Part shown: one piece after another, positions 1 through 5,720 of the stretch
Position numbering within the stretch: position 1 is the stretch's first letter
Layout: every line of letters begins with the position of its first letter
Origin: Nitrosopumilales archaeon
GTDB lineage: Archaea; Thermoproteota; Nitrososphaeria; Nitrososphaerales; Nitrosopumilaceae
DNA: 8,847 bases
Assembly: GCA_025350175.1 (NCBI GenBank)
Contig: JANXYF010000014.1
Span: 1-8,847 of the forward strand
Direction of reading: 5' to 3'
Translations under genes and position numbers: made by a program
Notes under the pieces: generated by a model
The model's input: the letters and a program-made list of their open reading frames with translations, nothing else
Told to the model about the DNA's origin: nothing
Database searches by the model: none

Positions 1-599
1 CACCACTCTTATCAGTGCCATATCTGGGATTTTTGTTCAGAGGGGGTTTTGTTGGATTTGTTCATACAATACCAATTTTACCAATACTGAGTATTTTTTC
101 AGGAAAACCACTTTATGATTTTGTAGGTAGAGTTTTTCATATAAAATCAACACAAAACTCTGACAGAATATTTGATCTACTTTTGACAGTTCTGGTGTTA
201 TCATCAATTGTAGTTACAATATGGATAACATCTTTTGATGCAGGACAGGCCCAGAGAGAAGCAATAGAATATCTTACAAGTACACTACCAAAGAATTCCA
301 CACTTGTTACAAATCCAGGTTATGGCTGGGTTGTAAAACAATTCAGGCCAGATCTTCAAGTTACAGATTTTTTTGGATTTAATTTTATCAAAAAAATTCC
401 TGATGAAGTATATTTTGCAGAGAGTATGTCTCCCGATAAACGTGATTCATCGCTGATACAAACTCAAGGTATCTATGAAAAATCTTGTCTAGTAAAGACA
501 TTCAAAAAAGATCCACCGCTTGTTCATCCCTATTCATTTCCATCAGATATGCCATGGGATGTAGTGATTCATCATTTTACCACAAAAGGATGTCAGTGA
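1..599 (+). CDS. C-terminal part of a membrane protein, probably a GT-C family glycosyltransferase (5' truncated)
   Basis: The frame is open to the left edge (first full codon at position 3), so the start lies outside the window; the GTG at 15 is not a credible start because coding continues upstream. About 198 residues are visible. The first ~35 are hydrophobic with a Gly/Phe-rich turn. A loop follows, then a clear transmembrane helix at about residues 56-75 (from LLLTVLVLSS), then a soluble tail of about 120 residues with a sequon-like NST and two Cys. Several membrane helices ending in a soluble C-terminal domain is the layout of GT-C glycosyltransferases such as the Pmt/ArnT type, which transfer sugars from lipid carriers outside the membrane. 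The catalytic N-terminal loops are not in the window, so the family call is inference. It could be another polytopic membrane protein. Confidence 0.6.
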   Translation, partial: PLLSVPYLGFLFRGGFVGFVHTIPILPILSIFSGKPLYDFVGRVFHIKSTQNSDRIFDLLLTVLVLSSIVVTIWITSFDAGQAQREAIEYLTSTLPKNSTLVTNPGYGWVVKQFRPDLQVTDFFGFNFIKKIPDEVYFAESMSPDKRDSSLIQTQGIYEKSCLVKTFKKDPPLVHPYSFPSDMPWDVVIHHFTTKGCQ

Positions 600-661
600 T
601 TCACGTCCAAAATCAATTAGTGACATACAACCCAAAGTAGACATGTAGATCCAAAGTTAAT

Positions 662-669
662 GTTAAATT
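662..669 (+). promoter_or_regulatory. Putative TATA box for the 395-aa protein operon
   Basis: GTTAAATT is centred about 27 nt before the ATG at 693, the spacing expected for an archaeal TATA box driving a leaderless transcript. No Shine-Dalgarno sequence precedes the ATG, which agrees with leaderless translation. Confidence 0.45.
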
Positions 670-692
670 GGCATGTTTGACCCAATCTCATA

Positions 693-1880
693 ATGACAGA
701 ATTTGAAGAGTTTGCATATGCCCTTTTGGACCAGCTCTCAGTTGAGCTAAACGAGGAAAAAGAGATAACAGATTCAAAGGTAAAGGCAGAACAGGAATTT
801 GCTTCAAATATAAAATTTGAAAGTATAGAAACAATTAGCAACAGACTATTTGCAGATACGTCAAAAAAGATAACAGAGTTTACTGGAATTCCAGTGACCC
901 AGATTAGAGTGGAATTTCCAGATCTTGTAGAGTTTAAGCGTCTCAAAGGTTGCAAAGTTTACCCTACAAAGGAATCTGCAGAATTTGTCGACGAACTTTT
1001 TACTGCAATTGCGCATGAAGATGTTCAAAAAATAGCATCGCTTGCAGAAAATCAGACTTTTAGATTTCTAGTTTATTCTACATATGCAAAGGGGTACATC
1101 TCCCAGATATCTACAACATATGGAGATTTTTATGAATCTGCAATTTACCTAAACAAGTTCATTTTATCGAGTTATCCTCAAATCATACTATACAAACAAG
1201 GCAAGCCCTATGAATCAAGATTTGATCTAGTAAATTCTGGATATATGGGAGCGTTAAAGATGACCATTTTAGAAGAGCAAGTTCACTCGATACAAAACAA
1301 TCTTTACAATATCAACAAGACGGCAGTATCGGAAGTAAATGCAATAAACGAAGAACTTGCCAAAATTATTCTTGCCCTTGACGAACCTACAATAAAAAAT
1401 CTTTTCAATTACTTGCAATTGCCTGAAGTTCCAGATGAATATCCAATTGCAAAGAGGGCAAATCTATTTTTCGTATTAAATCCAGATAATTTCATAGTTC
1501 AAGTCTTGGGCCCAGATGTTATGACGTTTAACAAGGTAACAATTGATCCCAAGATTTCAGAAATGATTCCACAACTTCTTGACATTTACCAACGATGGTT
1601 AAAGCCAATACAGGCACACCATGCTGCATTTACAACAATGGAGGGAATGGCAGAATTTGCAGTTAAAAACATCCTAAGAGATGATCAAGATTTCAAGAAC
1701 TATCTAGTCACATTTGCAAACAGTGACATCTCATCTTATCAGATTAGAAAGAGCATGGGAACAGACTTTACAGAACATGTCTTTTCCAAATTAGGCAAGG
1801 ACACATACAAGACTCTAATTGAAAATCCTCCCACAACTCGTGAACTCAAAAACCCAGAGAGTTATCTAAATAAAAAATGA
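693..1880 (+). CDS. Unassigned conserved-looking cytoplasmic protein (395 aa) with an eroded zincin-like motif
   Basis: I do not recognise the family with certainty. The protein has no signal peptide or membrane segment and appears mostly helical. The N-terminal ~80 residues are acidic and mixed. The central helix around residues 190-225 carries EEQVH (194-198), which resembles a metalloprotease HExxH motif with the first His replaced by Glu. A second patch contains HH (309-310) followed by MEGMAEF (316-322), similar to the EGxAE segment that supplies the third zinc ligand in many gluzincins. The spacing of about 119 residues is longer than usual, so an active protease is doubtful; a pseudo-protease or a different metal-binding fold is possible. 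The ATG at 693 fits the TATA box. The stop overlaps the next start (ATGA), so it is co-transcribed with the SirB1-like gene. Gene call secure; function unknown. Confidence 0.88.
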   Translation: MTEFEEFAYALLDQLSVELNEEKEITDSKVKAEQEFASNIKFESIETISNRLFADTSKKITEFTGIPVTQIRVEFPDLVEFKRLKGCKVYPTKESAEFVDELFTAIAHEDVQKIASLAENQTFRFLVYSTYAKGYISQISTTYGDFYESAIYLNKFILSSYPQIILYKQGKPYESRFDLVNSGYMGALKMTILEEQVHSIQNNLYNINKTAVSEVNAINEELAKIILALDEPTIKNLFNYLQLPEVPDEYPIAKRANLFFVLNPDNFIVQVLGPDVMTFNKVTIDPKISEMIPQLLDIYQRWLKPIQAHHAAFTTMEGMAEFAVKNILRDDQDFKNYLVTFANSDISSYQIRKSMGTDFTEHVFSKLGKDTYKTLIENPPTTRELKNPESYLNKK

Positions 1881-2698
1881 GCAATTTCGATCCATTTGCA
1901 GCAGAGTGGATCTCTTATGCAAAAAGTCCACAATACACATTGGTTGAAAAATGTCTGAAACTATCCCAGATACTAGAATTTCCCAATCTAGACATATCAG
2001 AGTATGTCCAAAAATTAAGATCACTTGAGCAAGGGTTACGTGATCATGTTTCAGATGTGAAAAATCCAATCTATCTTGTTTCCATGTTAAACGAATACAT
2101 GTTTGATATGTTAGGATTTGAAGGAGATGACGATGATTATTACAATCCAAGAAATAATTTTCTAAATGTTGTAATAGACAAACGTAGTGGAATACCAATC
2201 ACATTATGTATAATTTACATCGAGATTGCAAAAGTAATAGGTCTTGAGCTTAAACCCGTAGGATTTCCAGGACATTTTCTTGTAAAATATTCCGAAGAGT
2301 TGATTCTTGATCCCTTTAACAGAGGAAGTCTATTAGATATCGAGGATCTTCAGGACATATTGGATGCAACTTATGGTGACGGAGTAGAATTTGAACCAGA
2401 ATATCTAAACGATGTAGAACCAGAAAAGATACTGATTAGAATTTTAAGAAATCTAAAAGGTTCTTACACAGAGTCATTTAACTATGAAAAAGCAATGCAT
2501 TGTATCAACATGGCATTAGGTCTCGAACCTGATTCACCTGAAGATATCAGAGATAAAGGAATTGTTCAGCTAAGATTGTTACAAAAGGATCTTGCATTAG
2601 TATCACTTAACAGATATCTTGAGTTGGCCCCCGAAGCAGATGATGTTGACGATATTCTAGAAATGATAAAAGGTATCAAAGAGAAGTCTAGTCAATAA
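1877..2698 (+). CDS. SirB1-family protein: transglutaminase-like domain plus TPR-like helices
   Basis: The 273-aa product matches the SirB1/YchA type in length and order. An N-terminal helical region (about 1-85) precedes the transglutaminase-like core (about 86-150). The core holds YNPRNNFLN, RSGIPITL, GFPGHFLVKY (129-138) and ILDPFNRG (143-150). The C-terminal part (about 185-273) reads as two TPR-like helical pairs (NYEKAMHCINMALGLEPDS, then KDLALVSLNRYLELAP). His133 and Asp145 correspond to the conserved His and Asp of the fold. The usual catalytic Cys position appears to be Pro107, with Cys111 one helical turn later, so thiol catalysis is uncertain. Bacterial SirB1/YchA genes often sit near prmC/hemK; here a hemK-type gene lies about 2.5 kb away on the other strand. 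The start overlaps the upstream stop by four bases, implying translational coupling. Cellular role unknown. Confidence 0.9.
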   Translation: MSNFDPFAAEWISYAKSPQYTLVEKCLKLSQILEFPNLDISEYVQKLRSLEQGLRDHVSDVKNPIYLVSMLNEYMFDMLGFEGDDDDYYNPRNNFLNVVIDKRSGIPITLCIIYIEIAKVIGLELKPVGFPGHFLVKYSEELILDPFNRGSLLDIEDLQDILDATYGDGVEFEPEYLNDVEPEKILIRILRNLKGSYTESFNYEKAMHCINMALGLEPDSPEDIRDKGIVQLRLLQKDLALVSLNRYLELAPEADDVDDILEMIKGIKEKSSQ

Positions 2699-2858
2699 TT
2701 GATTGTACGTCTTTTCCTTTCTTGATTAATTTATGTTCATATCGTACTATCTTGTTTCGCATAGTTCCTTTCAAAACATCCACTTCGTTTCTCAAGCTAG
2801 CAACTTCGTCTTCCAGTCTAGCTACTCTTTCATAAATGGATTCATCTTCGCCTGCCAT
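2688..2858 (-). CDS. Coiled-coil microprotein (56 aa)
   Basis: The ATG at 2858 gives MAGEDESIYERV and is preferred to the GTG at 2873, because a TATA-like box lies about 30 nt before it. Residues 8-29 form a clean heptad pattern (I8, V12, L15, V19, L22, V26, L29) with charged residues between, so a short parallel coiled coil is expected. The tail (31-56) is basic and helical (RNKIVRYEHKLIKKGKD). No enzyme motif, Cys pair or membrane segment is present. The 3' end overlaps the convergent SirB1-like gene by 11 nt. It may be an oligomerising adaptor, but partner and function are unknown. The regular heptads and the promoter placement support a real gene. Confidence 0.68.
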   Translation of the reverse strand: MAGEDESIYERVARLEDEVASLRNEVDVLKGTMRNKIVRYEHKLIKKGKDVQSIID

Positions 2859-2883
2859 ATATTCAATCTGCACTAGATGTGAT

Positions 2884-2896
2884 CTTAAAAATTTAT
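2884..2896 (-). promoter_or_regulatory. Putative TATA box for the coiled-coil microprotein
   Basis: On the - strand this reads ATAAATTTTTAAG, centred about 30 nt before the ATG at 2858. A transcript from here would have a leader of only a few bases. No ribosome binding site is visible. Confidence 0.4.
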
Positions 2897-2929
2897 GGTT
2901 TATTTTATTGAGGGTTTTGTCAGTATTTT

Positions 2930-3091
2930 CTACAGCGTAAATTCAGCGTTGCATGATTGGCATTTTCCTTTCTCGCTTCCAATCACACCTATAATCAAAA
3001 TCTTTCCTATTGTACCGCATTTAGGACATAGACCAGTTGTAACGTTTTTTGGACCGCTTGCTCTTGGCTTGACTGTCTTTCTTCTTACCAT
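2930..3091 (-). CDS. Zinc-ribbon microprotein (53 aa)
   Basis: The start is the ATG at 3091. The frame stays open further upstream, but that extension runs through tRNA-Ser and is not coding. The first ~18 residues are strongly basic (MVRRKTVKPRASGPK). Two Cys pairs follow, CPKC (22-25) and CQSC (44-47), separated by 18 residues holding a hydrophobic ILIIGVIG strand; this is the classic four-Cys zinc-ribbon layout. A basic tail plus a zinc ribbon suggests nucleic-acid or ribosome binding, as in small archaeal ribosomal and transcription-associated zinc proteins, but I cannot assign it to a named family. It has its own TATA-like box just downstream of the tRNA gene, so it is probably transcribed separately. 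Confidence 0.8.
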   Translation of the reverse strand: MVRRKTVKPRASGPKNVTTGLCPKCGTIGKILIIGVIGSEKGKCQSCNAEFTL

Positions 3092-3112
3092 TGATTCAAC
3101 TCTGAAGATTCT

Positions 3113-3127
3113 ATTATTAAGTTTAAG
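3113..3127 (-). promoter_or_regulatory. Putative TATA box for the zinc-ribbon microprotein
   Basis: On the - strand CTTAAACTTAATAAT is centred about 29 nt before the ATG at 3091, again fitting a leaderless transcript. It lies in the short gap between the tRNA 3' end and the gene. Confidence 0.45.
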
Positions 3128-3137
3128 CGTAGATCGC

Positions 3138-3142
3138 AAAAA
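3138..3142 (-). terminator. Short T-tract after tRNA-Ser
   Basis: Five T residues on the - strand begin one base after the tRNA discriminator base (C on the - strand intervenes). Archaeal RNA polymerase often terminates at T-tracts, so this is a plausible but weak tRNA terminator. Confidence 0.35.
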
Positions 3143-3143
3143 G

Positions 3144-3227
3144 CGCGGGGAGTGGGATTCGAACCCACGGGTCCTTGCGGACATGGGATTAGCAATCCCA
3201 CGCCCTACCAGGCTAGGCGACCCCCGC
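3144..3227 (-). tRNA. tRNA-Ser (GCU anticodon)
   Basis: All arms can be folded by eye. The acceptor stem GCGGGGG pairs with UCCCCGC (six Watson-Crick pairs and a closing G-U) and is followed by a G discriminator, typical of serine tRNAs. The anticodon stem UGGGA/UCCCA encloses the loop UUGCUAA, so the anticodon is GCU (+ strand positions 3191-3193) and it reads AGC/AGU. The long variable arm has the stem GUCC-GCAA-GGAC, the class II feature of Ser/Leu tRNAs. The T arm is GUGGG-UUCGAAU-CCCAC. The gene is 84 nt, has no intron, and the CCA end is not encoded. A TATA-like box lies upstream. Confidence 0.97.
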
Positions 3228-3251
3228 ATAGATGTTGCTGAAATTTAAACT

Positions 3252-3261
3252 GTTATTATAA
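3252..3261 (-). promoter_or_regulatory. Putative TATA box for tRNA-Ser
   Basis: On the - strand TTATAATAAC is centred about 29 nt before the tRNA 5' end. A second AT-rich run nearer the gene (around 3242-3249) is too close to place initiation upstream of the tRNA. Confidence 0.4.
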
Positions 3262-3290
3262 CTTTGGAACTGGAGTGAGAATGAGTTTAC

Positions 3291-4037
3291 CTATTCTTCG
3301 CCATAACGTTTGTAGTTTTGCACAAGATCTTTGAGATGAATTTTCTCTCCACCTACAATCTTCAAATCAACTTTGATCTTGCCTTTCTCAATTGTTATGA
3401 TATTGTATGTATTTTCAAAAAGCCCTCTCATTCTTTCAGATGATACTGTCCCAGCATTTGCAATTGATAAATTTCCAAAATTCCAAAACCACGGCCTGTG
3501 TTTGTGACCACATATGACTAGGTCTATCTTGCCATCCAATGCGGTCCTTAAAACATCGCCAGAGTCTATCACAGTTACCCTGTCAGTTCCAGTATCAGGA
3601 ACACCAATTAGATGATGATGCATTGCAAGTATCTTGGTCTTGTTTTCATATTTTTTCATGGTTCTCTCAAGCCATAGATTCTGCCTATAGCCTACCTCCC
3701 CCTCGTCTCTATCAGGTCTTGCAGTACCAATTGTTACAAGTACAGTATCTTCATCAAGCTCATTGACAGAATCAAACGGAAAGTACTTTTTGAAAAGAAG
3801 ATACCCCGTATTTCTATAGTCATGATTTCCACTAATTGTGATTATTTTTTCAGCGTCGAACTGTGAAAACTTTGCTTTACATTTTTCATATTCTTTGAGT
3901 AGTCCCTCATTTGTAAGATCACCAGTTGCTACAATAACAGATGGTTTTAGCTCGTTTATCTCATCTACGGCTAGATCAAAGATCTCTTCTCTAAATTGAG
4001 CACCTACATGGATATCTGAAATTTGTACTATTCTCAC
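3291..4037 (-). CDS. Calcineurin-like metallophosphoesterase (CpdA/Icc-like)
   Basis: This is a 248-aa single-domain cytoplasmic phosphoesterase with a complete set of dinuclear metal-site motifs: DIH (Asp8, His10), GD (39-40), GNHD (70-73), the MHHH cluster (139-142) and GHKH (177-180). The family hydrolyses phosphomono- or diesters, including cyclic nucleotides in the CpdA/Icc branch; the substrate cannot be read from the sequence. I chose the GTG at 4037 because translation then opens directly with the first beta strand (MRIVQISDIH) and a TATA box lies about 27 nt upstream. A TTG at 4043 would add two residues. The nearest upstream ATG is out of frame. The gene is divergent from isocitrate dehydrogenase and is followed by tRNA-Ser on the same strand. 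Confidence 0.92.
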   Translation of the reverse strand: MRIVQISDIHVGAQFREEIFDLAVDEINELKPSVIVATGDLTNEGLLKEYEKCKAKFSQFDAEKIITISGNHDYRNTGYLLFKKYFPFDSVNELDEDTVLVTIGTARPDRDEGEVGYRQNLWLERTMKKYENKTKILAMHHHLIGVPDTGTDRVTVIDSGDVLRTALDGKIDLVICGHKHRPWFWNFGNLSIANAGTVSSERMRGLFENTYNIITIEKGKIKVDLKIVGGEKIHLKDLVQNYKRYGEE

Positions 4038-4060
4038 AACCAAATATCCATTAAATGAAG

Positions 4061-4071
4061 AGTTTAAGCTT
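4061..4071 (-). promoter_or_regulatory. Putative TATA box for the metallophosphoesterase
   Basis: On the - strand AAGCTTAAACT is centred about 28 nt before the GTG at 4037. This supports GTG as the start of a leaderless mRNA. Confidence 0.45.
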
Positions 4072-4080
4072 TAGCATTAT

Positions 4081-4109
4081 ACTAAAAAATTTTCAAACAA
4101 TTTTCTAGT
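4081..4109. repeat. Imperfect inverted repeat in the divergent promoter region
   Basis: ACTAAAAAATT (4081-4091) and AATTTTCTAGT (4099-4109) are inverted copies with one mismatch around a 7-nt spacer. They lie between the metallophosphoesterase and isocitrate dehydrogenase starts, just upstream of a TTAAATA element at 4115-4121. This could be an operator for either gene, or chance in AT-rich DNA. Which box drives isocitrate dehydrogenase is unclear: the 4115-4121 element is only about 20 nt before its ATG. Confidence 0.3.
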
Positions 4110-4137
4110 TAGAGTTAAATATGCTCATCTTATCACG

Positions 4138-5175
4138 ATGGCTAATTTGGGAAAGAAAGCTGCAGTAATCAAGGGAGACGGCACCGGTCCAGAACTTGTT
4201 GATGCCATGTTACGTGTACTCCGAGCTTGTAATTCTCAAACAGAACTTATTTTGTGCGATGCTGGATCTGAGCAGTGGGAAAAACATGGTGGTGCAACAT
4301 ACATACCAGATTCTACCATGAAGTTGCTTGAGGAATGTGATGCATGTTACAAGGGACCTACTACAACAATTCCTCGTCCAGATGCACCAAGAAGTGTAGC
4401 TGTTACAATACGACAAAAATTTCAACTTTACAGCAATGTCAGACCCATCAAGACTTACGATAGACTATCTCCTAATAAAAAATTGGATTTTGTGTGTTTT
4501 AGAGAGGCAACAGAAGGACTCTATGCAGGTATTGAGTTTAAAATTTCTGAGGATGTAGCTATTGCCATAAGAAAGACGACAAGAAAAGGTTGCCAAAGAA
4601 TCATCAAGGCTACTTTCGAGTGGGCAAAACAGCGTAACATCAAGAAGATTTTTCCAATAACAAAGAGGAATATCCTCAAAGAAACAGACGGTATTTTCTG
4701 GAGTGAGGTAGAAAAAGCAATGGCCGAGAATCCAGATATCCAAGTGGAGGAATATTATATTGACAACATGACTCAACAGTTGGTAAAAAACCCCGAGAGA
4801 TTCAATGATTCAATTTTAGTCAGCACTAATCTGTTCATGGATATAATATCAGAATGTGCATCAGGAAATATTGGTTCGATCGGAAATGTGTATTCGGCCA
4901 ATATTGGAGATTCGTATGCCATGTTTGAGCCAGCTCATGGAAGTGCACCAAAATACAAAGGATTGGATAAGGTCAATCCTACTGCGGCCATTTTATCTGG
5001 TGCGTGGATGGTCGAGTATCTCGGAGAACCCGACATAAGAAATGCTATTTTTGCTGCAACTGAGCAGGTCATAAATGAAGGAAAGTATGTCACTTATGAT
5101 ATTGGTGGAAATGCCCCCGGATCAAAGATGACTGAAGCAATTGCTGAGATTTCAAAACAAAAACTAAGAAAATAA
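4138..5175 (+). CDS. icd: Isocitrate dehydrogenase, probably NADP-preferring (isocitrate/isopropylmalate dehydrogenase family)
   Basis: The enzyme oxidatively decarboxylates isocitrate to 2-oxoglutarate, feeding glutamate synthesis and the oxidative TCA branch. Visible motifs are GDGTGPEL (13-20), the substrate segment SVAVTIRQ (86-93) with NVRP (100-103), REATEGLYAGIEF (122-134), the catalytic Tyr129, Lys176 in ITKRN, Asp209, NLFMDIISE (231-239) and EPAHGSAPKYKG (264-275). Lys272-Tyr273 and Tyr320 in VTYD match the NADP-binding residues of E. coli Icd, whereas NAD enzymes usually have Asp-Ile at the first pair. Oddities: Ala88 where E. coli Icd has Asn115, Met234 for the usual Gly, Glu239 for the usual metal-site Asp, and Gly324 for Arg395. 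At 345 aa it is shorter than typical prokaryotic Icd (about 400-430) and close to LeuB/homoisocitrate enzymes, so another 3-hydroxy acid substrate is not fully excluded. It stands alone and converges on hemK/mtq2. Confidence 0.85.
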   Translation: MANLGKKAAVIKGDGTGPELVDAMLRVLRACNSQTELILCDAGSEQWEKHGGATYIPDSTMKLLEECDACYKGPTTTIPRPDAPRSVAVTIRQKFQLYSNVRPIKTYDRLSPNKKLDFVCFREATEGLYAGIEFKISEDVAIAIRKTTRKGCQRIIKATFEWAKQRNIKKIFPITKRNILKETDGIFWSEVEKAMAENPDIQVEEYYIDNMTQQLVKNPERFNDSILVSTNLFMDIISECASGNIGSIGNVYSANIGDSYAMFEPAHGSAPKYKGLDKVNPTAAILSGAWMVEYLGEPDIRNAIFAATEQVINEGKYVTYDIGGNAPGSKMTEAIAEISKQKLRK

Positions 5176-5183
5176 TTCAGATT

Positions 5184-5720
5184 TTACGTGCGTCTTACAC
5201 ATTCTACAAGTAACAACTCTTCGTAGAATAATTTCTTTTTTGCAACTATTTTTGCAACAAATCCAAGTGACTCACATAGTTGCATCAAGATACCATAATT
5301 TGCAAGTGATGAAGTAAGAAATATCATTTTCCCATTCTTCCCAATTCTTGTACTGGCAGATTTTATAATCATGCTTGGAATTTCAACGCCCTCTTGTAAT
5401 CCATCCACTGTAGGGTCAGACAACTCTTCAGATGGAAGATACGGCAAGTTACATACAATAAGATCAAAACTAGTGTGTATGGCATCAGCAGCATTACAAC
5501 ATATACAATTGGCAACAATCTCATGTGCCTTTTTTAATGCAAAAATGTTAACATCAGTTGCAACAACAAGATCAAAATTTTTGGATAAAACTTTAGCTAA
5601 AATACCAGAGCCAGTTCCAATATCAAGTGCAGATCTTCCCTTTTGATTTTCTAGATAATCAGCTAGAAAGATCGAGTCCTCTGCTGGAACATAGTAACTA
5701 TTTTGTGATTCTTTTTGCAA
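5184..5720 (-). CDS. HemK/Mtq2-type class I methyltransferase, probable release-factor glutamine N5-methyltransferase
   Basis: The 178-aa product has the compact form of archaeal/eukaryotic HemK2/Mtq2 without the N-terminal domain of bacterial PrmC. YVPAEDSIFLADYL (10-23) is the N-terminal family signature, ALDIGTGSG (31-39) is the SAM-binding motif I, TDVN (55-58) the acidic ribose-binding strand end, and NLPYLP (91-96) occupies the catalytic (N/D)PPY position. Family members methylate the Gln of the GGQ loop in the release factor (aRF1 in archaea). Here the first Pro of NPPY is Leu, which is unusual for the family. The start is TTG at 5720: the frame has a stop (TAG) two codons upstream and no ATG or GTG near the N-terminus, and a Shine-Dalgarno match precedes it. 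It overlaps ksgA by 23 nt, so it is the last gene of the rpl21e operon. Confidence 0.87.
   Translation of the reverse strand: MQKESQNSYYVPAEDSIFLADYLENQKGRSALDIGTGSGILAKVLSKNFDLVVATDVNIFALKKAHEIVANCICCNAADAIHTSFDLIVCNLPYLPSEELSDPTVDGLQEGVEIPSMIIKSASTRIGKNGKMIFLTSSLANYGILMQLCESLGFVAKIVAKKKLFYEELLLVECVRRT

Noticed and set aside
631..657. CCAAAGT repeated twice upstream of the 395-aa protein gene
   Set aside because: A 7-nt direct repeat in AT-rich DNA is expected by chance and has no supporting structure.
673..693. Six-codon upstream ORF (ATG to TAA) before the 395-aa protein gene
   Set aside because: The TATA box places transcription start at about 692, so this mini-ORF is probably not in the mRNA.
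3092..3229. N-terminal extension of the zinc-ribbon protein to a 99-aa frame
   Set aside because: The extension is the tRNA-Ser gene read in frame; the ATG at 3091 with its own TATA box is the better start.
2895..3248. 117-aa frame on the + strand
   Set aside because: It lies opposite the zinc-ribbon gene and tRNA-Ser, has no motif, and is a shadow of them.
5371..5646. 91-aa frame on the + strand
   Set aside because: It is antisense to the SAM-binding core of hemK/mtq2, with Ser/Thr-rich low-information content.
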